The position numbers and the translations under genes are program-made. Below the pieces are notes generated by a model. It worked only from the letters and a program-made list of their open reading frames with translations, was not told the DNA's origin and made no database searches. Shown here piece by piece: positions 58,193-64,000 of a stretch of DNA of 64,000 nucleotides; within the stretch, counting starts at the first letter, position 1; each line of letters starts with the position of its first letter. Origin of the DNA: Proteus columbae (lineage in GTDB: Bacteria; Pseudomonadota; Gammaproteobacteria; Enterobacterales; Enterobacteriaceae); assembly GCF_002777965.1 (NCBI RefSeq), contig NZ_NGVR01000008.1, positions 310,001 through 374,000 of the forward strand, in the 5' to 3' direction.

Positions 58193-59048
58193 CTTCCCTT
58201 TCCTCTGAGATCAATGCCTCATTGATAGCTTCAATTTTCTCAACTGCTTCATTAAGAATAGAAGCAATACGTCCTGCTCTTTCCACAGAGAGCTCTTTTA
58301 ACACTAATTTATGGCGTAAAACTGCTTTTAATTTACCAACAGCAGATTCAATTTCCTCAGAAACACCACCTGCGTTTTGAGATAAATCTCTCGCATAAGC
58401 CAGTTTTCTTTGAATATTGGCATCTATATCTTGATGTTCTGCTAAAAATGCAGTGCCTTCAGATGTAATGCTATAGTTTTTACGGCCTTTTTCAGCAATC
58501 GTAGCAACTAATAGATCTTGCTCTTCAAGTAATGTTAGCGTTGGATAAATAACACCAGGGCTAGGTACATATAATCCTGAAGAAGCCTCATCTATTTCTC
58601 TAATAATTTCATAACCATGGCTTGGCTTTTTCGAGATCATGCTAAGTAACAGAACGCGTAAATCACCATGATCAAACATACGTTTTAACTGGCGACCTTG
58701 GCCTTTACCTCTGCACCCACGACCACGTTGTTTTCCATGCCTTTCCGAACCATGTTCACCATGACAACACTCGCCACGACCTTCATGCCCGTGACCGTGT
58801 TCACCATGACAACACTCGCCACGACCTTCGTGTCCGTGATCGTGTTCACCATGACAACAATGCTCGCCACGACCTTCGTGTCCGTGACCGTGTTCACCAT
58901 GACAACAATGCTCGCCATGATTTTCTTGGTGCCGGCTATGTTTACCCTTACCACCACAACGCCCTTTTCCGTGACCATGTCCATGACTACCATGTTCGCC
59001 ATTTTCAGCACGTTGCTGATAAAGTGAGTTTAATGCTCGAATCATCAT
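58185..59048 (-). CDS. PadR-family metal-responsive regulator, YqjI-like, with His/Cys-rich repeats
   Basis: The 287-residue protein has a C-terminal PadR winged helix (about 132-215: GDLRVLLLSMISKKPSHGYEIIREID...GVIYPTLTLLEEQDLL) and a helical dimer domain. The N-terminal 125 residues are extremely rich in His, Gly, Glu and Cys, built of tandem copies of a 15-16-residue unit around GECCHGEHGHGHEGR. E. coli YqjI has a similar but much shorter metal-binding N-terminus and represses in response to Ni/Fe. GAGGG upstream fixes the start. Three operator-like palindromes lie in its promoter, so it probably controls itself. Confidence 0.87.
   Translation of the reverse strand: MMIRALNSLYQQRAENGEHGSHGHGHGKGRCGGKGKHSRHQENHGEHCCHGEHGHGHEGRGEHCCHGEHDHGHEGRGECCHGEHGHGHEGRGECCHGEHGSERHGKQRGRGCRGKGQGRQLKRMFDHGDLRVLLLSMISKKPSHGYEIIREIDEASSGLYVPSPGVIYPTLTLLEEQDLLVATIAEKGRKNYSITSEGTAFLAEHQDIDANIQRKLAYARDLSQNAGGVSEEIESAVGKLKAVLRHKLVLKELSVERAGRIASILNEAVEKIEAINEALISEEREDE
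58754..58918 (-). repeat. In-frame tandem repeat inside the PadR-type gene
   Basis: Three complete units at 58754-58798 (45 bp), 58799-58843 (45 bp) and 58844-58891 (48 bp) and a partial fourth to 58918 are nearly identical in DNA. They encode the His/Cys-rich units of the metal-binding region. Because units are multiples of three, gain or loss would keep the frame. Confidence 0.9.
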
Positions 59049-59065
59049 AAATATTCCCTCATTGT

Positions 59066-59139
59066 TTTAGATATATCGAATTCATGTAGTGCAATATAAT
59101 CCGATATATCTAAACAATCAAGTTTTAGATATATCTAAA
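59066..59139 (-). promoter_or_regulatory. Three operator copies of the YqjI-like regulator
   Basis: TTTAGATATATCTAAA (59124-59139) is a perfect 16-bp palindrome. Two imperfect copies lie at 59066-59081 (14 of 16) and 59099-59114 (13 of 16). They sit 18-91 bp upstream of the regulator start, spaced 33 and 25 bp, and are the best candidates for autoregulation. Confidence 0.82.
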
Positions 59140-59215
59140 TGCACATCTAAATCGATTTACTGATTAACAATATGATTTATCTATGATTAAATTTTTCAAA
59201 TATGAGCTTAATTAT

Positions 59216-59230
59216 GAATGATTATCATTC
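59216..59230. promoter_or_regulatory. Fur-box-like palindrome
   Basis: GAATGATTATCATTC is a perfect 15-bp palindrome with the central AATGAT-T-ATCATT of the Fur consensus (about 14 of 19 positions). It lies 168 bp upstream of the YqjI-like gene. In E. coli the iron-related yqjH is divergent from yqjI, but here no plus-strand gene follows. Confidence 0.65.
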
Positions 59231-59351
59231 TCTAGCTTGCTTTTATGTGCTATCAATGAAAATAAAAGAAGATAATTAATAAAAAAGAATAAAAAATAGA
59301 CATTTTTAGCTTGAAGTACACACGAAAAAACAAAACATATTTAGAACACAA

Positions 59352-59372
59352 TAAGTGACATTGTCACTTATG
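59352..59372. promoter_or_regulatory. Orphan 21-bp palindrome
   Basis: ATAAGTGACA-T-TGTCACTTAT is a perfect 10-bp inverted repeat around one base in the gap between the regulator promoter and a terminator. No gene starts nearby on either strand apart from the regulator 300 bp away. Confidence 0.5.
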
Positions 59373-59383
59373 ATTGGTTAAAA

Positions 59384-59426
59384 AAAAGCGAAGATAATGA
59401 GTAATAACCCACTACTTCGCTTTTTA
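59384..59426 (-). terminator. Terminator of the decarboxylase-like gene
   Basis: AAAAAGCGAAG / CTTCGCTTTTT is a perfect 11-bp stem, followed leftward by a run of eight T, shortly past the gene ending at 59474. Confidence 0.88.
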
Positions 59427-59473
59427 ACAAAAATTATTTTAATTGTAGAAAATATAATAAAAAAGAGATGTCG

Positions 59474-61312
59474 CTACTGGTCTAATGCGGATAAAACCAC
59501 TCTCTTAATATATTGATATCCAGCTTCAATTTGTTGTTCATCACAGATTTCAGTACTTTTTATAGTAAGCTGCAACAAATTTAAGTGTTTGATAGTTTCC
59601 CACTCATTGTTATCAAAACCACACTCAGAACAAAACTGCGCTGGTGCATCATCGCTATTACGAGCGCAAAACGTTAATAAACTTAAATCTTGTTTATGAT
59701 GACTTTTTATAACCAAGTTTTCATAGATTGTTTTATTAAGATCATTTTGCGTTTCTAAGTCCTTATTTCCTTTCTTTACAATCGCAAAATTTAGTTTATT
59801 AAAATCAGACGCAGATAAAATACGAATATAATAGTGCTCACCTTCTTTTTCAAAAGCAGTGGCTTGATTAAAAAACTGCTCAAGTTTGATGCGCGTTTCC
59901 CATTGAATTTGTGCATATTTTCCATATCCAGATGAAGTAAAAGGATAGAGTTGATGCACACTCCACATCGACGCTACTGCTGGTGCAGATTGAATACCAT
60001 CAATTTCAGGAACATCATCTGCTTGCTCTGGACATAATCTAGGAGGATTTGTTAAAAAACGACTAATACGCGCATCTTTAATACATACTACACCAGTAGG
60101 ATATGGCGAAAATCCAGCTTGAAATGGTTCAAAAGAGACTGAATCAGCGAGAGAAAGTTGTGTGATGCTTTCATATATTTCAGGTGTTAATTCAAGCAAT
60201 GGTGCTTCTTTTTTTAATTTCTTACACAAAATCGGATAAGGGATAAGATCATAATTATCATCAAGAAATAAGCTTTTCATATAACCAAATTGCGATGCAT
60301 CAATATGGATATAAAATGAATTGTTGTATTTTTCCTCGCACTCTTTTCTGAGTTCAAAAAGGGGTTTTAACTTATCAACACAACCATAAGACGGTGCGCC
60401 TAATATTCCTACAACACCAAGAATTGGCTCACCTTGTTCAATCAGGCGAAAAACAATACTGCGTGTTTTTTCAATATCGGTTTTAAATGTTTCATCAATA
60501 GGCAATGCAATAAGGTTGTCATACCCCAACCCAAGTATATCCATTGCTTTTTTCCAAAATTCAAAACGGGAAACAGGAACAAGCAGTTTTCCTAAGTGCA
60601 TTGTTTTTGTCATGCCCATTCCTCGGCATGTTAAATAACTAACATCATCAAAAATCCCGCGCTCATTGAGCTGTTCGCTTATTGCTAAAATATCAGTGAC
60701 TGACATATTGAATAACTCAAAGGCTTTTTTATCTGCAACCAAATCTCGTGATTTTGGATGACGAGCAATTGCCATTGGTAATGTTTTTAAATTTCTAAGC
60801 GCCCATAATATTTCATAGCAAGCAAGAGTGTGGCTTGTTGTGATATGGCCAAATGCATCTTCTGATGAGAACCCGATTAATTTACAGAGATCATCTGTAA
60901 TTTTCTTTTCTTGTTCTTTTAGTAAGGGGGAATGGTTATTAAAAACATTATCCGAATTGTATGCTAATGCAGAAAGATAACCAAATTTCGCCAATTGCAT
61001 CACTTGTGAATGATGATGAGAAAAATAAGGTTCAATATCAGATTGATTATAATTATTTTGCTGTTTTAAAGTCTCTAAAATACTTTCATAAGCATTATCT
61101 ACTGCTTTTTTTTCAATAGTGTTACTTTTTATTTTAGCGTCTGAATTCTCGCTATTATTTCTTTTCATTTTATTTGCTTTAGGAAAAGAATACTCACTAT
61201 TCATTAGTATTTTTGCCATCTCTCGATGATAACATGTAAGAGTATCAATGGTTCGGGTATGGTATACACGCTCTGTAGCACTCAGACAGGTTTGTTTGTA
61301 ATTTGCCATCAT
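59474..61312 (-). CDS. Group II decarboxylase homologue without the PLP lysine (probable pseudoenzyme)
   Basis: The 612-residue protein lines up with bacterial tyrosine decarboxylases of about 620 residues (LRNLKTLPMA, LGKLLVPVSRFEFWKKAMDILGLG, ILGVVGILGAPSYGCVDKL, FYIHIDASQFGYMKSLFLDD). The catalytic motif DPHK-M-G-Y reads E395-P-F-Q398-A-G-F: the Schiff-base Lys is Gln and the preceding His is Phe. The PLP-pyridine Asp is kept in HIDAS, but the VADGS-type loop is also changed (TTSHT). The reading frame is intact, so it is not a decayed gene. Standard decarboxylation is unlikely; a new binding, regulatory or non-PLP role is inferred. ATG at 61309 is an alternative start. Confidence 0.82.
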   Translation of the reverse strand: MMANYKQTCLSATERVYHTRTIDTLTCYHREMAKILMNSEYSFPKANKMKRNNSENSDAKIKSNTIEKKAVDNAYESILETLKQQNNYNQSDIEPYFSHHHSQVMQLAKFGYLSALAYNSDNVFNNHSPLLKEQEKKITDDLCKLIGFSSEDAFGHITTSHTLACYEILWALRNLKTLPMAIARHPKSRDLVADKKAFELFNMSVTDILAISEQLNERGIFDDVSYLTCRGMGMTKTMHLGKLLVPVSRFEFWKKAMDILGLGYDNLIALPIDETFKTDIEKTRSIVFRLIEQGEPILGVVGILGAPSYGCVDKLKPLFELRKECEEKYNNSFYIHIDASQFGYMKSLFLDDNYDLIPYPILCKKLKKEAPLLELTPEIYESITQLSLADSVSFEPFQAGFSPYPTGVVCIKDARISRFLTNPPRLCPEQADDVPEIDGIQSAPAVASMWSVHQLYPFTSSGYGKYAQIQWETRIKLEQFFNQATAFEKEGEHYYIRILSASDFNKLNFAIVKKGNKDLETQNDLNKTIYENLVIKSHHKQDLSLLTFCARNSDDAPAQFCSECGFDNNEWETIKHLNLLQLTIKSTEICDEQQIEAGYQYIKRVVLSALDQ

Positions 61313-61722
61313 CGCACCTATATATAAATTTTTATTATCTGTTTTAATGAGAATTGTGTTTATTAATCGTCAATAATTAATCTTTATTCAAATGATATAC
61401 CACATGATGAGTAAGAATCTTCTTTATTTTATTGATATCAGTTAATATTTTTCTAATTTGATTTAAACAAATGACACTTTAATGATAAATGATTTAGCTT
61501 TACTTGTTAGTTTCTTAAATTTATTATTAATTTTGATTTAAGTTATATTTCTGTAAATGTGATATTATTTTTGCTAAGGTCAACACTTAAATCTACCTTA
61601 ATTAGAATTAACGAATACTTCTATCGCTTAACACCTATTAAAAAGAATGGATATTAAATTACTTATCTAAAATAAGAATTTATTTATTTAAATGTTATTT
61701 ATTTTTCCTTCAATACATAAAA
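61313..61722. other. AT-rich gap upstream of the decarboxylase-like gene
   Basis: The region holds the promoter of the minus-strand decarboxylase homologue and otherwise AT-rich sequence. No gene or clear operator was seen. Confidence 0.45.
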
Positions 61723-61754
61723 AAACACATGAAATATTGAACATGTGTTTTTCG
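61723..61754. terminator. Terminator of the quinone oxidoreductase gene
   Basis: AAAAACACATG / CATGTGTTTTT forms a perfect 11-bp stem with a 10-nt loop and a T-run on the minus side (A7 at 61721-61727), past the gene ending at 61826. Confidence 0.82.
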
Positions 61755-61825
61755 GAATATTCGCTTTTTAGGAAGTAAAATAAGTGCTTACTCTTATATC
61801 AAATAAGTTTTAAGCTCTCTTATTT

Positions 61826-62848
61826 TTACTCTTTTCCGTTATAAGATAAAATTTCAAGCATCACCTTACCAATTAAATCACCAGACTCCATTAACTCATG
61901 TGCTTTACCCACTTCTTTTAATGGAAAAATAGTATTAATGATTGGTTTGATTTTTCCTTCAGCAATAAGTGGCCACACTTGCTGTTTTAATTCTTGTGCT
62001 ATTTGTGCCTTCTCTTCTATTGAACGAGATCGCATCGTTGAACCAGTATGAATTAAACGCTTAATCATCATTGGCATCATATTTAAATTTTTAGGCATTC
62101 CTTTCATCATACCCACTTGTATAACGCGCCCAAACTTGCTGGCAACTTGATAATTTTTTTCTACGTAATCCCCACCAATAATATCAAGAATAACATCAAC
62201 GCCTTTTCCTTCAGTTAAAATAGGAATTTCTTTAGCAAAATCGGCTTGTTTGTAATTGATGACATAATCAGCGCCGAGAGCGCGAGCTGCGGCAGTTTTT
62301 TCTTCAGAGCCGACCGTTGTATAAACTGTCGCACCTATTGTGTGAGCAAGCATGATGGCAGTTGATCCTATTCCTGATGTGCCACCATGAATAAGAACAG
62401 ACTCACCTTGCTTTAGTTTTCCTAGCTGAAATAAATTAGCCCAGACAGTAAAGAAATTCTCAGGCAATGCTGCTGCTTCAATGTCTGTTAAATTCATTGA
62501 CGGTAATGCGATGTCTTCATGCGCAATACAATATTGAGCGTAACCACCACCAGCAACTAAAGCACAGACTCTATCTCCCAACTGCCATTTAGTGCAGCCT
62601 TCACCTAATGCGACAACCTCTCCAGCAACTTCAAGGCCTGGAATAGGTGAAGCATCTGCTGGTGGCGGATAACTACCTTGGCGTTGAAAGACATCAGGGC
62701 GATTAACACCTGATGCTGCAACTTTGATCAAAAGATAATGTTGAGGTAGTGACGGTATTGGTGATAGTTGGGGTTGTAGTTTATCTATACCACCAGGCTC
62801 TGTAATGGCAATTTCTAACATGTCCGCAGGTAAAACAGTTGTTTTCAT
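61826..62848 (-). CDS. Zinc-independent NAD(P)H:quinone oxidoreductase (PIG3/Qor type)
   Basis: The 340-residue medium-chain dehydrogenase/reductase has ASGVNRPDVFQRQGSYPPPADASPIPGLEVAGEV at the start and the nucleotide loop HGGTSGIGSTAIMLAHTIGA, as in the PIG3 quinone oxidoreductases. The zinc-binding cysteines of alcohol dehydrogenases are absent. It reduces quinones with NADPH and may protect against reactive quinones. GGGAG lies six bases upstream of the ATG. It appears monocistronic. Confidence 0.9.
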   Translation of the reverse strand: MKTTVLPADMLEIAITEPGGIDKLQPQLSPIPSLPQHYLLIKVAASGVNRPDVFQRQGSYPPPADASPIPGLEVAGEVVALGEGCTKWQLGDRVCALVAGGGYAQYCIAHEDIALPSMNLTDIEAAALPENFFTVWANLFQLGKLKQGESVLIHGGTSGIGSTAIMLAHTIGATVYTTVGSEEKTAAARALGADYVINYKQADFAKEIPILTEGKGVDVILDIIGGDYVEKNYQVASKFGRVIQVGMMKGMPKNLNMMPMMIKRLIHTGSTMRSRSIEEKAQIAQELKQQVWPLIAEGKIKPIINTIFPLKEVGKAHELMESGDLIGKVMLEILSYNGKE

Positions 62849-62976
62849 CCTATGCTCCCATTTTATTTGGTCACTCTCAGAATTTAATGATAAATAAACA
62901 AAATCAACATCCTATTCCCATTTTAATAAGGATGTGAGTTTATTAATCAATAAATAACTTAAGTGTATTTGAGAGA

Positions 62977-63861
62977 TTATAACCAACCTTGTTTCTGATG
63001 TTGTATGCAAATCGGGCACAATTTAGCTTCTGAAGTCCAAGATAAGAAGGCTAAACGGCATTTTTCACAGTGGGCATCATAATAATGGTAGTGTGTTGGC
63101 TCGTTATTTTTAGCAACTTGTTCATTAACATGAATAGATTTAGGAAAACAAACTACTTCACAATTCATGCAACCCGTACAACGCTTTTCATCAAGCATGA
63201 ATATATTACTTTCAAGTTTAATCGCACCTTCATCACATACTTTGGCGCAGGCAGAGCAAAGAATACAACTGTCTTTGTCTAACTGAATTTGGAACCAACT
63301 GTCTTCTGGATAAAGTTGTTTTCTTGCATTTAACCCTGTTCTTACTTGATTTTTATTGAGTGGCTTTTCATCTAGTTTTTGACGAAAAAGCATAAAGCGA
63401 CGCCCACTATCAATATCAGTAGGCTCAGTGATAATTAATTGCCAAATAGGCTCTTGTAATGTTTTTAATTGAAGATTTAAGTTTGCTAAAATTGGAAGCC
63501 ATTTATCCACTAAAGGCTGCGCTATCTTCATTCCTCTAATTTGATATTGGCGGTGCCACACTAATAATTCTTCTGTACTTGCTAACGGTTCATCATGATT
63601 AACAACAAGGTAATTATCTTGGTGTGTTCTTTCGTGAGGTGCAATATTTTCTATCGCGTCAACGGGACAGGTAAATAGACAATTACCACATTGAAAACAG
63701 AGTTCATTGTCTATTTTTACATCTAAGTGAGCAAAAGTGATAGCGCCCACAGGGCAAACTTTGGAACAACTATCACATAGGCTTTGTTTGAGGCGTTTTC
63801 TAACACATTTATCATTAATAATTGGTTCAGGAGGAAGATCCACCTTAATAAAACGCCTCAT
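62977..63861 (-). CDS. Four-cluster ferredoxin-like protein with a C-terminal zinc ribbon
   Basis: The 294-residue protein has two dicluster ferredoxin regions. The first covers residues about 29-70 (CDSCSKVCPVGAI, CFQCGNCLFTCPVDAI) and the second about 200-245 (CILCSACAKVCDEGAI, CTGCMNCEVVCFP). A linker of 130 residues without Cys separates them. The C-terminus CEKCRLAFLSW...LCPIC looks like a zinc ribbon. It has no signal peptide, so it should be cytosolic. It follows a membrane-anchor gene of the DmsC type by 14 bases and is probably the last gene of a molybdoenzyme-type operon that continues beyond the window. It may be an electron-transfer or maturation protein. Confidence 0.72.
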   Translation of the reverse strand: MRRFIKVDLPPEPIINDKCVRKRLKQSLCDSCSKVCPVGAITFAHLDVKIDNELCFQCGNCLFTCPVDAIENIAPHERTHQDNYLVVNHDEPLASTEELLVWHRQYQIRGMKIAQPLVDKWLPILANLNLQLKTLQEPIWQLIITEPTDIDSGRRFMLFRQKLDEKPLNKNQVRTGLNARKQLYPEDSWFQIQLDKDSCILCSACAKVCDEGAIKLESNIFMLDEKRCTGCMNCEVVCFPKSIHVNEQVAKNNEPTHYHYYDAHCEKCRLAFLSWTSEAKLCPICIQHQKQGWL

Positions 63862-63875
63862 ACATCACTACTCCA

Positions 63876-64000
63876 CTACTTAACAATAAAGAATGCAAAA
63901 CGATTAAGAACTTCTGCAATCAGTATTATTGCGCTACTTGCTAACACCATACGCAATCCTGAAGTAAATACAGCATTATGATATTTCCATACGCTGTATC
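63876..64000 (-). CDS. C-terminal end of a DmsC-like membrane anchor (partial)
   Basis: Reading leftward from the window edge, the frame gives YSVWKYHNAVFTSGLRMVLA and then SSAIILIAEVLNRFAFFIVK before a TAG stop at 63876. The hydrophobic helix and the GLR...E-x-L-x-R-x-x-F pattern match the C-termini of DmsC/NrfD-type anchors of molybdoenzyme complexes. The rest of the gene lies outside the window. Only about 41 residues are visible, so the assignment is tentative. Confidence 0.6.
   Translation of the reverse strand, partial: YSVWKYHNAVFTSGLRMVLASSAIILIAEVLNRFAFFIVK

Noticed and set aside
58698..59027. Long antisense and shifted-frame reading frames across the His-rich repeat
   Set aside because: They come from the tandem repeat's biased composition; the PadR-type frame has the ribosome site and a full conserved domain.
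59352..59372. Terminator
   Set aside because: A perfect dyad with a one-base centre cannot form a stable hairpin loop and has no T-run; more like a protein site.

Overview
The window looks like chromosomal DNA of an AT-rich member of the Enterobacterales, most likely Morganellaceae and close to Proteus. Several proteins read as near-orthologues of E. coli proteins (DmsABC, KdpFABCDE, RbbA, Amn, AhpCF). They sit among loci typical of Proteus/Photorhabdus-like bacteria: a Pir-type binary toxin, a chromosomal chloramphenicol acetyltransferase and a candidate type III effector. No rRNA, tRNA, CRISPR array or insertion sequence was recognised. The assignment rests on recalled families and read motifs only, since no database was searched.

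Layout. 1-1.5 kb: RidA-like deaminase and a threonine/serine dehydratase. 1.6-8.4 kb (minus strand): a seven-gene catabolic operon with a DeoR-PfkB fusion, a TctC/TctB/TctA transporter, DhaK- and DhaL-like kinase subunits and a DapA-family aldolase. 8.9 kb: an unknown low-GC gene. 9.6-13.5 kb: sucrose PTS genes scrA-scrB-scrR with a 14-bp operator. 14-18.9 kb: dmsABC plus a DmsD-type chaperone behind an FNR-like site. 19-20.6 kb: an AbiE type IV toxin-antitoxin pair with a doubled operator. 20.8-28.7 kb: the complete kdpFABCDE potassium operon, including the 27-codon kdpF. 28.8-30.4 kb: a PirB/PirA-like toxin pair in swapped order. 31.3-36.3 kb: yhiI-rbbA-yhhJ-type exporter. 37-39.6 kb: a periplasmic asparaginase and an orphan tyrosine recombinase preceded by a 64-nt hairpin. 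39.7-44.2 kb: amn, a WEKI-motif effector candidate, an AEC transporter and a GNAT enzyme. 44.3-48.8 kb: an unusual operon of acyltransferase, PAP2 enzyme and PEP-synthase/rifampin-phosphotransferase-like enzyme. 49.5-50.3 kb: a cat gene with a leader peptide and attenuator hairpin. 51.5-53.8 kb: ahpCF with an OxyR-type site. 54-57.3 kb: an unknown exported protein, an ATP-grasp protein and a ScrY/BglH-like porin. 58-59.2 kb: a YqjI-like metal regulator with an expanded His/Cys repeat, a small overlapping gene and three operator copies. 59.5-61.3 kb: a group II decarboxylase homologue lacking the PLP lysine. 61.8-64 kb: a quinone oxidoreductase and the end of an iron-sulfur oxidoreductase operon.

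How it fits together. Conserved core modules (anaerobic respiration, potassium uptake, peroxide defence, purine metabolism) alternate with accessory cargo. The kdp operon has AbiE on one side and the Pir-like pair on the other. The strongest leads are the reversed pirB-pirA pair, the WEKI-motif effector candidate, the lysine-less decarboxylase homologue, the three-gene lipid/phosphotransfer operon, the cat translational attenuator and the DeoR-PfkB transporter operon of unknown substrate.
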